NCBI GenBank assembly: GCA_012960465.1 | Contig: DUBF01000208.1 | Location: 6,507-60,329 of the forward strand | Direction: 5' to 3' | From: Rhodospirillales bacterium | GTDB taxonomy: Bacteria > Pseudomonadota > Alphaproteobacteria > Rhodospirillales > UBA2165 | DNA: 53,823 nucleotides | Part shown: positions 42,790 to 51,362 of the stretch, one piece after another | How the letters are laid out: each line of letters opens with the position of its first letter | How positions within the stretch are numbered: position 1 is the stretch's first letter | Notes under the pieces: generated by a model | Told to the model about the DNA's origin: nothing | The model's input: the letters and a program-made list of their open reading frames with translations, nothing else | Database searches by the model: none | Position numbers and translations under genes: made by a program

Positions 42790-43671
42790 TTAGACGCTAC
42801 TGACCTGTTTATCACGACTGAGCAATGTCGCCGCGAGAATAATGACGGCGCTACCAGCCCACACCCATATATCCGGCACTTCGTTGAAGAAGATGTAACC
42901 AAAGATAGCACCGGCTATCAGGCGAAAAAATATCATTGGGTCTGCTATCGTTATATCTGCAATTCTGTATGCCTGGGTTGTTGCAAGGTGTGCAATGGTT
43001 GAGCAAATTGCGTTTATCGACACCAGATACCATCCCCATAGATCTGGCCAGGACCAAACAAATAATGCGGGTATCAATGTTAAGGGGGTCGAAAGAAGGG
43101 TCATCCAGGCAACGACAGTTGAAACAGGTTCATATTGAATGAGTTTTTTGGCGGTTAAATTTGATGCCGCCTGCTGTATGGCGTAAGAAATAACCAACAT
43201 AACGCCAAAGCTGACTATAATAAAACCTGGTCTCATGATAATGAGAGCACCGCCCAGACCCAATAAGACCGCCCCCCATCGATTTAATTTTGAAGGTTCA
43301 CCCATAAATGCTATGGCGCCGCCGGCAGTAAATAAAGGCGTGATAAAAGCGAGCGCAATAACTGTCGCTAATGGTGTAACGGTAATTGCAGTGTAAAGAC
43401 ATAAGAGGGCCGTTGTTTGCATAATGCCTCGGAAAATATGCAGTTTAAGGCGATGCCCTGGGTGCCAGTTAAAGTCTTTGGCTAGGAAGACATGCAACAA
43501 TAATAGAACACCGAGGATGCTTCTAAAGAAAACGATAATAAATGGATGCATGTCCACCGCAGCCATACGGACAGCTACGTTGCTGGCACCAAAGGCAGCA
43601 CCGGCGAGTATCATCCAGAAAACTCCAAGTATATTAGCATTTATCTGGCTTTGTATATTTTTAGCCGCCAT
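42790..43671 (-). CDS. EamA-family (DMT superfamily) transporter
   Basis: A 293-residue inner-membrane protein with ten hydrophobic segments in two EamA repeats; the first begins 'GVFWMILAGAAFGASNVAVRMA' and the second 'FGVMLVISYAIQQAASNLTAKKL'. 'FMGEPSKLNRWGAVLLGLGGALIIMRPG' is the typical end of repeat one, and 'FFNEVPDIWVWAGSAVIILAATLL' the end of repeat two. It would export or import a metabolite of the pathway. A perfect TTGTATACAA palindrome lies 11-20 bases before its start, where a bound regulator would also block ribosome access at the mRNA 5' end or the promoter itself. Confidence 0.93.
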   Translation of the reverse strand: MAAKNIQSQINANILGVFWMILAGAAFGASNVAVRMAAVDMHPFIIVFFRSILGVLLLLHVFLAKDFNWHPGHRLKLHIFRGIMQTTALLCLYTAITVTPLATVIALAFITPLFTAGGAIAFMGEPSKLNRWGAVLLGLGGALIIMRPGFIIVSFGVMLVISYAIQQAASNLTAKKLIQYEPVSTVVAWMTLLSTPLTLIPALFVWSWPDLWGWYLVSINAICSTIAHLATTQAYRIADITIADPMIFFRLIAGAIFGYIFFNEVPDIWVWAGSAVIILAATLLSRDKQVSSV

Positions 43672-43681
43672 AAGATTTATG

Positions 43682-43691
43682 TTGTATACAA
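43682..43691. promoter_or_regulatory. GntR/FCD-type operator, TTGTATACAA
   Basis: Perfect palindrome in the 127-base divergent region between the EamA transporter and FAD monooxygenase B; second perfect copy of the motif in the island. Confidence 0.68.
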
Positions 43692-43755
43692 TTATTGAAC
43701 TTTGCCAATAAGATTGGACGGAAAATAAACATTAGGGATTTATTCCCCTTTTATT

Positions 43756-43765
43756 TTGTATACTA
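43756..43765. promoter_or_regulatory. GntR-type operator variant, TTGTATACTA
   Basis: One mismatch from the palindrome, 34-43 bases before FAD monooxygenase B. It lies 74 bases from the perfect copy at 43682, about seven helical turns, so two dimers could sit on the same face of the DNA and control both divergent genes. Confidence 0.55.
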
Positions 43766-43798
43766 TATTGGCTAGAAAATAAAAAAGAGCAGTGGACG

Positions 43799-45007
43799 AT
43801 GAATGATGATAATCGTGTTTTAATAGCGGGTGGTGGACCAATTGGTTACACGACAGCTCTTAATCTGGCTAAATTTGATATTCCGTTTACATTGTTTGAA
43901 GCTGGAGAAGAAATTTCCGAGGATCCTAGAGCAGCCACAATCCATCCTCCCACCCTAGAGATGTTTGATACCATCGGTCTAACAAAAATATTTATGAAAC
44001 GGGGATTTGTTACACAAAACTATCATTTCCGCGACCGTAAGCAGGGATTGATTGCTGATTTTAATCTTGGTGTATTAAAAGATGATACTGCCTTTCCCTA
44101 TCGCGTTATGCTGGAACAACATAAGATTAGCCGAATTATTGCTGATGTACTTGAAGATTATGACCAACATGAAATTCTGAATAATCACACTGTAGAAAGC
44201 GTTAGCCAGGATAACGATGGCGTTATTGCCACTATAAATACCCCAGATGGACTTAAAGAATTCAGAGGTCGTTATATGATTGGCTGTGATGGTGGCAGGA
44301 GTAATGTTAGAAAATCAATCGAAGTTGATTTTGAAGGCTTCCAGTTTGAGGAAAGGTTCCTGGTAGTTAGTACACCATATGATTTTGGCCAACATGGCTA
44401 TGCGATCACTAATTATATTGCTGATCCTGAAGAGTGGTGTGCTTTATTCTGCGTTAAAGGTCCAGATGATAAGGGTCTCTGGCGTGTTGTATTTCCAATT
44501 GATTCTGACTTTACCGAAGATGAAATTTTTGATGATGACGCTATTGAAAAAAGACTACAAGGCTTTCATCCGAGAGAGACTAAATTCACAGTAGTTCATA
44601 GAAATCTCTACCAAGTACACCAGCGCGTTGCGACGAAATATCGAGAGGGACGGATTTTAATTGCCGGGGATGCAGCACACATAAATAATCCGCTTGGTGG
44701 TATGGGCATGAACTTTGGATTTCATGATGCATTTAATCTGACCGATAAACTAAATAAAATCTGGTTTAATGGTGCCAGCGAAGACTTATTTGATCAATAT
44801 GAGCGTCAACGTAAAACTGTTGCTTCTGAATACCTGCAGGCCCAAAGCATCGAGAACAAAAAGAATCTGGAACGTAAGAACCAAGCTGATCGGGAAAAGT
44901 TTTTTGATGAATTGCGCGGGATCGCGGCCGATGATGAAAAACAGCGCAAATACCTGCGGCGAGTAGCCATGATTGAGGGTGTTGAGCGTGCGGCCTCCAT
45001 TTCTTAA
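43799..45007 (+). CDS. FAD-dependent aromatic-hydroxylase-type monooxygenase (copy B)
   Basis: A 402-residue group-A flavoprotein monooxygenase, paralogue of the gene at 37677-38876. FAD motifs: 'VLIAGGGPIGYTTALNLAKF', 'IGCDGGRSNVRKSI' and 'LIAGDAAHINNPLGGMGMNFGFHD'. Shared family text includes 'HPPTLEMFDTIGL', 'FRDRKQGLIADFNLG' and 'PYRVMLEQHKISRIIADVL'. The C-terminal 60 residues are highly charged and helical ('ENKKNLERKNQADREKFFDEL'), as in copy A, and could pair in a dimer. Two operator-like palindromes lie upstream. It would hydroxylate a ring substrate different from, or successive to, that of copy A. Confidence 0.92.
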   Translation: MNDDNRVLIAGGGPIGYTTALNLAKFDIPFTLFEAGEEISEDPRAATIHPPTLEMFDTIGLTKIFMKRGFVTQNYHFRDRKQGLIADFNLGVLKDDTAFPYRVMLEQHKISRIIADVLEDYDQHEILNNHTVESVSQDNDGVIATINTPDGLKEFRGRYMIGCDGGRSNVRKSIEVDFEGFQFEERFLVVSTPYDFGQHGYAITNYIADPEEWCALFCVKGPDDKGLWRVVFPIDSDFTEDEIFDDDAIEKRLQGFHPRETKFTVVHRNLYQVHQRVATKYREGRILIAGDAAHINNPLGGMGMNFGFHDAFNLTDKLNKIWFNGASEDLFDQYERQRKTVASEYLQAQSIENKKNLERKNQADREKFFDELRGIAADDEKQRKYLRRVAMIEGVERAASIS

Positions 45008-45031
45008 ACTGCAATAAAATGTTTAGACAGC

Positions 45032-46960
45032 CTAAATTTTAGCTGTGCGCTCCAATAACAAAGTTATTCCACATAGAACGCCTCCTGCGATTTCGACAAT
45101 ATACGCATTTGCGAAAGCTTGTGATGGTAACAATAAGGCCAAGCCGCCAATTATGTAACAGGCTCTTTGAAATAAAGTTAACTCTCTTGTTAAGTATCCA
45201 GTCAATCCTGCTGAAGCAAACCAAATACCGATAATGGCCGTGATAAAAACAATTGCTATATCGATTGGAGCACCAACCATGATGAGGTTCGGTGCTATGA
45301 CAAATAAGAACGGAACCACAAATGCAGGCCAGCCAAATCTACATGCGGCGACAGCAGTTTTCATCGCGTTTGTTTCAGCGAGTTTTGCGGCTGTGAAAGC
45401 GGCAAGTGCAACGGGCGGCGTGATCATCGACATTAATCCAAAATAGAGGACAAATAAGTGCGCCGCCATTGGTTCGACGCCCAATTCGATAAGTGGTGGG
45501 GTTGCTAAAACGGCCAGCAGAAAATAGATCGCCGTCGTTGGCATTCCCATACCCAGAATAATACAAATAATGGCCGTTAGCCCTAAGAGAAGAAAGAGAT
45601 TACCTTCACCAACCTGAACTAGGAGGAATGTCAGCCCAAAACTCAGGCCCGTAGCATCAAGGATGCCAATAATCATACCCGCTGTAGCACCTATAATAAG
45701 AATATCAACTGACATCTCACCGGTACGTTGGAGGCACGAAACTAAAATTGGTAATGTAAGCTTCTTCCCATTATAGCTAAATATCATACCAAGAACGACA
45801 ATCGAAATAGCCCCAAACAGTGCCGCCGTTTCTGGCGGCGAATTCCATGAAAATAATGCAGTTATCAAAACCGCGAAGGGTACAATGAAATACCATCCTT
45901 TTTTCAAGACTTTAAAAATTGGCGGGATTTGATCTTTTGGAACCGGTTTAATACCAGTTTTTCCTGCTTCGAGATCAGCCTGCAGGAAGACGGCTATGTA
46001 ATACAACAAAGCCGGCAAAATAGCTGCAATAACGACTTCCTGGTATCGGACTTCTAGCAGTTCTGCCATGAGAAATGCAGCGGCTCCCATAATGGGTGGC
46101 ATGATTTGTCCGCCGGTTGATGCAACAGCTTCGATTGCTGCAGCAACGGGAGCCACATAGCCTCCCTGGCGCATCAAAGGAATGGTAATCACACCCGTAG
46201 ATGCAACATTGGATACTGCACTACCTGATATTGATCCAAATAAACCTGAAGCAACAACAGCGATTTTTGCCGAGCCACCTCTCGAGCGGCCCATAATTGC
46301 GGCAGCAATATCGGTAAAAAATTCAGAGCCTCCTGAGTGCAGCAATACCTGACCCAGGAATATAAAAATAATGACGACAGTAGTGATGATTGTTAGTGGA
46401 ATCCCTAAAATACCAGTTGTGTCAATGCCGAGAAATGAGAAAAACTGAGCAGGCGCCATAGCACGGCCATTTAATTTTCCAGGGATTAAATCGGCAAAAA
46501 AAGCATAAACAAAAAAGCCGAGTAATACCGCACATAAACCCCAGCCAGCGGTTCTACGAAGCGCTTCCGTTGTTAAACTAACCAGAATTATACCGACTAT
46601 GGCAGTTTCAACTGGCAGATAAGCAAAGTCTAGGAGAAGTCGTGGGTAGCGGAAAAATAAATAAATTCCAATGCTAAACCCTATTAGGGAGAATATTTTA
46701 TCGTACCAGGGAAGGGTGCCTCGTATATTTGGGCTGGCGGGAACATTTAAATAAATAATAGCAAAAGATAGACCTAGGACAAGACACATTACCTGTTCGG
46801 CTATAATTTCTATACCCAGATCAACAACTAAGCCACTTGCCCAGAATAATCCGATAGCACCGAGGCTAATGCCAAGTATAGGTGTTAACGCCTGCGCTAC
46901 CGGTGAAGGTGGCGCAGGCGTTTTATTAGACTTTATTTCGGTATTTTCTACCGGTTCCAA
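45032..46960 (-). CDS. TRAP transporter fused permease (DctQ/DctM type, TAXI-associated)
   Basis: A 642-residue inner-membrane protein with about 15 or more hydrophobic segments. The N-terminal ~170 residues correspond to the small DctQ-like part and the rest to DctM: 'FIFLGQVLLHSGGSEFFTDIAAAIMGRSRGGSAKIAVVASGLFGSISGSAVSNVASTGVITIPLMRQ' in parts, then 'IMPPIMGAAAFLMAELL' and 'GLTAIICIILGMGMPTTAIYFLLA'. Fused permeases of this size are the usual partners of TAXI binding proteins. Its ATG overlaps the stop of the TAXI gene by 13 bases. A strong stem-loop lies inside its first 25 codons (listed separately). It imports an organic acid with sodium or protons. Confidence 0.95.
   Translation of the reverse strand: MEPVENTEIKSNKTPAPPSPVAQALTPILGISLGAIGLFWASGLVVDLGIEIIAEQVMCLVLGLSFAIIYLNVPASPNIRGTLPWYDKIFSLIGFSIGIYLFFRYPRLLLDFAYLPVETAIVGIILVSLTTEALRRTAGWGLCAVLLGFFVYAFFADLIPGKLNGRAMAPAQFFSFLGIDTTGILGIPLTIITTVVIIFIFLGQVLLHSGGSEFFTDIAAAIMGRSRGGSAKIAVVASGLFGSISGSAVSNVASTGVITIPLMRQGGYVAPVAAAIEAVASTGGQIMPPIMGAAAFLMAELLEVRYQEVVIAAILPALLYYIAVFLQADLEAGKTGIKPVPKDQIPPIFKVLKKGWYFIVPFAVLITALFSWNSPPETAALFGAISIVVLGMIFSYNGKKLTLPILVSCLQRTGEMSVDILIIGATAGMIIGILDATGLSFGLTFLLVQVGEGNLFLLLGLTAIICIILGMGMPTTAIYFLLAVLATPPLIELGVEPMAAHLFVLYFGLMSMITPPVALAAFTAAKLAETNAMKTAVAACRFGWPAFVVPFLFVIAPNLIMVGAPIDIAIVFITAIIGIWFASAGLTGYLTRELTLFQRACYIIGGLALLLPSQAFANAYIVEIAGGVLCGITLLLERTAKI
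46887..46922. other. 11-bp perfect stem-loop inside the TRAP permease 5' coding region
   Basis: Arms AACGCCTGCGC (46887-46897) and GCGCAGGCGTT (46912-46922) are exact reverse complements with a 14-base loop. In the minus-strand mRNA the hairpin starts 26 bases after the TAXI binding-protein stop and within the first codons of the permease. It is not followed by a U-run in that direction, so it is not a classic terminator. A role in protecting the binding-protein mRNA 3' end or damping permease translation is inference. Confidence 0.6.
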
Positions 46961-47901
46961 GTACCCTTTACCTTATAGAGTTTCATTGCACCCGGGTGGT
47001 ATGCCAATTTTTGATCTTTGGACATTCCTTTTGCAGAAAATCCACGCCACATTCCAGAAGCAGCAACCAACGCCTTTTTGTTTTCGAACATTGCTTTTGT
47101 TACGCGATAAACAACGTCATTGGAGACGTGTTTTCCAGCAAACAAGATGTAGTCAAAGTGAAAGAGATTAGTTGGAACCTCAACACCTGGAATTTTTGGA
47201 TTTGGTTTTACAGTTTTGATAAAGGCACCCGGGATAATTTTTGCGATTCGGGCCTGTGCTGCAGCTGAATTATCCAGCGACAGGAAACGAATGCCCCCGG
47301 TTTTCTGGGCGATACGTTTCATAAAACCAGAACCATAGGCGCCAATAGCAAAATCAATTTTACCAGCCATCAAAGCTTTCCAGCTTGGAACAAGTGCTGA
47401 AATTGGAACACCCTTCAGGTCTGCCGGTGTCATTGAGCTTGATGCCATGGCTGCTTTAACTAATTCGTTAAATAAGGGAGCTGCCTTAAAGCCAGATGGA
47501 CCTCTGGCACCCTTTAGATCTTTGACGGACATATATTTAGAGGGTTTAGCCACCAAAGGCGCAACGCGGAATTTCATTAACGTGGCCACAATCTTGATAT
47601 TTGGATTTGGATGGCCTTTGGATAAGACCTCTCCTTTTATGGCCCACGTCGTTTGCATTATATTAGCAGCACCAAATTCCAACGATCCTGAATTTACAGC
47701 TGGTATATATTTTTGTGTTCCTGCCATTGGGGCAGGGCGCATTTGCATGCCAGCAAATTTAGAGGTGATGCTGGCAATAGCTGCTGTTACCTGGCTTGTT
47801 GCACCGGTTTTGGTTGTCCCGATACCAACTGTTTGGGCAACGACTGGACTTACTGCAAATGCAGTTATACCAGCAAGTGTTAATATTTTTGTGAAATTCA
47901 T
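46948..47901 (-). CDS. TAXI-family TRAP transporter solute-binding protein
   Basis: A 317-residue periplasmic protein. The signal peptide 'MNFTKILTLAGITAFAVSPVVAQ' is clear. The mature part starts 'TVGIGTTKTGATSQVTAAIASIT', followed by 'VNSGSLEFGAANIMQTTWA', a layout typical of TAXI proteins. A textbook AGGAGG site lies eight bases before the ATG, far stronger than that of the permease. It is co-transcribed with the fused permease. The ligand is probably a carboxylate fed to the surrounding catabolic genes; exact identity unknown. Confidence 0.92.
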   Translation of the reverse strand: MNFTKILTLAGITAFAVSPVVAQTVGIGTTKTGATSQVTAAIASITSKFAGMQMRPAPMAGTQKYIPAVNSGSLEFGAANIMQTTWAIKGEVLSKGHPNPNIKIVATLMKFRVAPLVAKPSKYMSVKDLKGARGPSGFKAAPLFNELVKAAMASSSMTPADLKGVPISALVPSWKALMAGKIDFAIGAYGSGFMKRIAQKTGGIRFLSLDNSAAAQARIAKIIPGAFIKTVKPNPKIPGVEVPTNLFHFDYILFAGKHVSNDVVYRVTKAMFENKKALVAASGMWRGFSAKGMSKDQKLAYHPGAMKLYKVKGTWNR

Positions 47902-48140
47902 CCTTTTTTCCTCCTGGAAGTTATAAATTTGGTCTTTAAATAATTTTAGACTACGGCTTTATTCTCTCGTTTATTAGTTAGATCGTTTTTTTTTCTTATT
48001 TGCAACGTGTTAGGGAGCCTTTTATAGGTAGTATCGTCGCGTATTCAGATTTAAACAAGAAATTTCAAACTATGCATCAAATAAATGACACTCGTCCGAT
48101 ATTTTAATCCAATGGCAGAATTATACCAAATCACTATGTA

Positions 48141-48150
48141 TTGTACACAA
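48141..48150. promoter_or_regulatory. GntR-type operator variant, TTGTACACAA
   Basis: One base from TTGTATACAA. About 240 bases before the TAXI gene and 178-187 before the NmrA-like gene. Confidence 0.55.
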
Positions 48151-48235
48151 TAATTAATGATCTCATTAACATAGATCCGAGCTAAACTTGGTACCACATG
48201 AATTTTCCAAAGAATTTGCAATTAGAAAGTTAAAA

Positions 48236-48245
48236 TTGTACACAA
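48236..48245. promoter_or_regulatory. GntR-type operator variant, TTGTACACAA
   Basis: Identical to the copy at 48141, with a centre-to-centre distance of 95 bases (about nine helical turns). It lies 83-92 bases before the NmrA-like start codon. Confidence 0.58.
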
Positions 48246-48327
48246 TTATGCTATCATTTGGATAAATAAGCGTCTAATTTTGCGGCCAGAATGTTACGAA
48301 TTATTGGTAGGGGATGAATAGAAGAAC

Positions 48328-49194
48328 ATGCCAGACAAAACTTCCATACTCGTGACGGGTGCCTCAGGACGCACAGGACGCGCTGTTATTTCTGCATTAA
48401 AAATGCACGACGTTACAATTAGAGGTTATATTCGTAGACGGGAAGTTGCTCAAGAGTTGAAAACCCTCGGCGTGGATGAGATCGTGCTGGGGGATCTTTT
48501 CGATTTTAGTGTTTTAGAAGGAGCGGTTTCCGGCTGTGGACATGTGATCCATATTTGTCCGCCAATGAACCCTCGTGAGACTGAATTGGCCACAAAAGTT
48601 ACCGATTTGTGCCTTAAGCATGGTGTGCGTCGTCAGCTACTTTATTCTGTTTTACATCCATTATTATCCGACGTACGCCACCATAATCTCAAACTCAAGG
48701 CTGAAGAATATCTGGTCAATTCCGGCCAGACGTATACTATTTTGCAGCCGGGGCGTTACATGCAGCATCATGTGCCGATCTGGAAAGAGATTATGGAAAC
48801 TGGCAGACATCGTATGCCGTTTAGTGTCGACGCTAAATTTAATATTGTTGATCTGGCTGACCTCGCGGAGGCCGTAGCAAATGTGTTAACAGGGGACGGA
48901 CACGCGTCGGCGACTTACCAACTGGCGGGTCCGCAAGCGCTAAATCAGATTGACATGGCCCGGATAATTTCCGAGGTAACTGGTAAATTGATTGCAGCCG
49001 AACCCAAGCCCGCTGACGAATTTCGTGCTGGAGCAAAAAAAATTGGTATGCCGGCTGATCGAATTGAACAACTTTGTATTATGAACGAACATTACGATAA
49101 GCACGGGTTAAAAGGTAACTGTAACGTTCTTGAGTGGATCCTTGATCGTCCCGCAACGGATTTTGCTACTTACATCAAAAATAATTTAGCCTAA
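48328..49194 (+). CDS. NmrA-like atypical SDR, NAD(P)H-binding protein
   Basis: A 288-residue Rossmann protein with 'SILVTGASGRTGRAVISALK' at the N-terminus (TGxxGxxG cofactor motif). 'VSGCGHVIHICPPMNPRETELA' and 'YTILQPGRYMQHHVPIWKEI' fit NmrA/HSCARG-like proteins. A YxxxK catalytic pair is not evident, so a sensor or an isomerase/reductase of the atypical class are both possible. It opens a plus-strand operon with CaiB, HMG-CoA lyase and a maleate-isomerase-like gene, preceded by two operator-like palindromes. Confidence 0.88.
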   Translation: MPDKTSILVTGASGRTGRAVISALKMHDVTIRGYIRRREVAQELKTLGVDEIVLGDLFDFSVLEGAVSGCGHVIHICPPMNPRETELATKVTDLCLKHGVRRQLLYSVLHPLLSDVRHHNLKLKAEEYLVNSGQTYTILQPGRYMQHHVPIWKEIMETGRHRMPFSVDAKFNIVDLADLAEAVANVLTGDGHASATYQLAGPQALNQIDMARIISEVTGKLIAAEPKPADEFRAGAKKIGMPADRIEQLCIMNEHYDKHGLKGNCNVLEWILDRPATDFATYIKNNLA

Positions 49195-49225
49195 TATTAT
49201 AGTTAATAAATTTGGAGATACCTAG

Positions 49226-50461
49226 ATGACTATTCCCGCAAAAGATCGTGACCCAAAGTTAAAGGGGCCGCTGGCCGGTGTCCGCGTAATTGAAATGGGA
49301 CAATTACTTGCCGGACCTTTTACAGCTTCCCGTTTAGCTGACTTTGGTGCTGAAATTATTAAGGTTGAGACACCGGGCAAGGGTGATCCAATGCGTGAGT
49401 GGGGACATCACCGCTGGGAAGGAAAATGTCTTTGGTGGGCGACATTGGCTCGGAATAAAAAATCAGTAACAGCAAATCTACGCGATGAACGGGGACAGAA
49501 CCTCGTTAGAAAACTCATTGTTGAGGCGGATGTTTTGACCGAGAACTTTAAACCAGGTACTTTGGAGAAATGGGGTCTCGGTCCTGATGAGTTGCACAAA
49601 ATCAATCCAGGCCTGATTATATCGCGGGTGTCGGGTTATGGACAGACGGGCCCCTATGCTGAGAGACCTGGCTTCGCTAGTGTAGGAGAGGCCATGAGCG
49701 GCATGCGTTATATTAATGGCTTTCCAAATCAGGCGCCTCCCCGTACGGGTTTATCTTTGGGTGATACCCTGACCGGTATGTTTGCAGCACAAGGTATATT
49801 GATGGCGCTTTACTGGCGGGATGCAATGGGCGGCGGTAAAGGCCAGGTGGTTGACACCTCTATTGCAGAATCATGTCTCTCGATGATGGAAAGTGCATTG
49901 CCGGAATATGATAAGCTTGGGGTCATCCGGGAGCCTAGTGGTACTGGCCTGGCGAATGTAGCCCCCTCAAATTTATATCCTACGAGAGATGGAAAATACG
50001 TGATAATAGCGGCAAATATTGATGCTATGTTCCGGCGTCTTTGTACGGCAATGGATAAGCCCGAGTGGATTGAAGATCCCCGCTTTGTTGATCATAAGTC
50101 GCGCGGCGCTAACGCCGAATTACTCGATGGCTTAATTGGTGAATGGACGGCAACCATGACGGCGGTGGATCTTACCAAACATCTTGATGATAATGGCGTT
50201 GTCGTCGGGCCCATAAATACAATCGCAGATGTCGCTGCGGATCCCCATTATCAAGCACGGAATATGATCCGCCGCGAAAAAGACGATTTCTTTGGTGAAA
50301 TTGCTGTTCCGGGGATTGTCCCAGTTTTAAGCGAGACGGGGGGTGACGTCGGTTGGCTTGGCTCGCCAGCTCCGGGAAGTCATAATGAAGAAGTTTATAA
50401 TGGTGTTCTGGGCATTAGTGTTGATGAGTTAACGGAGCTTGCGAAAGATGGTATCATCTAA
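49226..50461 (+). CDS. CaiB/BaiF-family (class III) CoA-transferase
   Basis: A 411-residue CoA-transferase that moves CoA from a donor such as succinyl-CoA to a carboxylic acid. Motifs: 'GVRVIEMGQLLAGPFTASRLADFGAEIIKVETP' in parts, 'NRKSVTANLRDERG'-like segment, 'GYGQTGPYAERPGFASVGEAMSG' and the catalytic aspartate probably in 'GLSLGDTLTGMFA'. 'GTGLANVAPSNLYPTRDGKYVIIAAN' is typical of the second half. The ribosome site is GGAGA. The HMG-CoA lyase gene overlaps its end by 14 bases. This pair (acid to acyl-CoA, then C-C cleavage) is a strong functional link. Confidence 0.94.
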   Translation: MTIPAKDRDPKLKGPLAGVRVIEMGQLLAGPFTASRLADFGAEIIKVETPGKGDPMREWGHHRWEGKCLWWATLARNKKSVTANLRDERGQNLVRKLIVEADVLTENFKPGTLEKWGLGPDELHKINPGLIISRVSGYGQTGPYAERPGFASVGEAMSGMRYINGFPNQAPPRTGLSLGDTLTGMFAAQGILMALYWRDAMGGGKGQVVDTSIAESCLSMMESALPEYDKLGVIREPSGTGLANVAPSNLYPTRDGKYVIIAANIDAMFRRLCTAMDKPEWIEDPRFVDHKSRGANAELLDGLIGEWTATMTAVDLTKHLDDNGVVVGPINTIADVAADPHYQARNMIRREKDDFFGEIAVPGIVPVLSETGGDVGWLGSPAPGSHNEEVYNGVLGISVDELTELAKDGII

Positions 50462-51362
50462 AATTGAAATTTGTGAAGTTGGGCCGCGAGATGGATTGCA
50501 GAGTGAGCCACGGATCTGGAGCGTCGAAGAGCGCGTTGAATTAATTGATCGCCTCTCGTCAACGGGTGTTCCCAGGATCGAAGCGGTAAGTTTTGTCAAC
50601 CCAAAGCGGGTGCCGCAAATGGCAAGTGCGGAAACTGTAATGGCTAAAATTAAAAGACGAAGTGGAGTTTCTTTCGCAGGGTTGGCATTGAATGCACGCG
50701 GCGCTGAACGAGCAATTGAAGCTGGGGTAGATGAGGTGCGTTATGTCGTCGTTTCCAGTGAAACCTTTAATCAGCGTAATCAGGGAGCCACTATCGATGA
50801 GAGCCTGGCGGGCTTCTCACAAATTGCAGACAAGGTAACTAATGCGGGTCTCAAGCTTTCGGCAACGGTAGCGGCGGCTTTTGGGTGCCCTTTTGAAGGG
50901 AAAGTTGAACCGCCACAAGTAGCGCGGATTGCCAAACAGCTCGTCGATGGTGGTTGCGTGGAGATTGGTATGGCCGATACAATTGGCTCCGGCGTTCCAA
51001 CCCAGGTAACCGAGATTCTTGGCTTGGTACGTGATACTGTTGGCTCTGATATTGGTCTGGGTTTTCATCTTCACAATACGCGAAATACAGGCTTTGCAAA
51101 TGCCGCGGCTGCTGCAAATGAGGGAGTGTTGTTTCTGGATGCGTCAGTTGGCGGCTTGGGAGGCTGTCCTTTCGCGCCCAAGGCGACCGGTAATATTGCA
51201 ACAGAGGACCTCTGTTTTATGCTCCGTAATATGGGGTTTGAGACAGGTATTGATATTAATGCGTATGTGGAGACAGCAAACTGGGCTGAAGGTTTCTTTG
51301 AGGTGCCTCTCCCTGGCCAGATTATGAAGGCTGGCTTGTTTCCTGAAACAGCCGCCGTGTAA
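50448..51362 (+). CDS. mvaB: Hydroxymethylglutaryl-CoA lyase
   Basis: Metal-dependent TIM-barrel lyase of about 304 residues that cleaves HMG-CoA to acetoacetate and acetyl-CoA or acts on a close analogue. 'EVGPRDGLQSEPRIWSVEER' holds the catalytic RD pair. 'SFVNPKRVPQMA', 'DTIGSGVPTQV', the metal histidines in 'GLGFHLHNTRNTGFANA' and the loop cysteine in 'DASVGGLGGCPFAPKATGNIATED' are all intact. ATG at 50448 is chosen, with GGAG ten bases before; TTG at 50439 is less likely. It overlaps CaiB and abuts the isomerase gene with no spacer, so it is tightly coupled to both. Substrate analogues such as citramalyl-CoA cannot be excluded. Confidence 0.93.
   Translation: MVSSKIEICEVGPRDGLQSEPRIWSVEERVELIDRLSSTGVPRIEAVSFVNPKRVPQMASAETVMAKIKRRSGVSFAGLALNARGAERAIEAGVDEVRYVVVSSETFNQRNQGATIDESLAGFSQIADKVTNAGLKLSATVAAAFGCPFEGKVEPPQVARIAKQLVDGGCVEIGMADTIGSGVPTQVTEILGLVRDTVGSDIGLGFHLHNTRNTGFANAAAAANEGVLFLDASVGGLGGCPFAPKATGNIATEDLCFMLRNMGFETGIDINAYVETANWAEGFFEVPLPGQIMKAGLFPETAAV

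Larger units (their letters stand above)
47902..48327. other. Divergent intergenic region with two operator-like palindromes
   Basis: About 425 A+T-rich bases between the divergent TAXI-TRAP operon and the NmrA-CaiB-HMGL operon. I see no gene. It contains TTGTACACAA twice (48141 and 48236), listed separately, and must hold the promoters for both operons. Confidence 0.55.
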
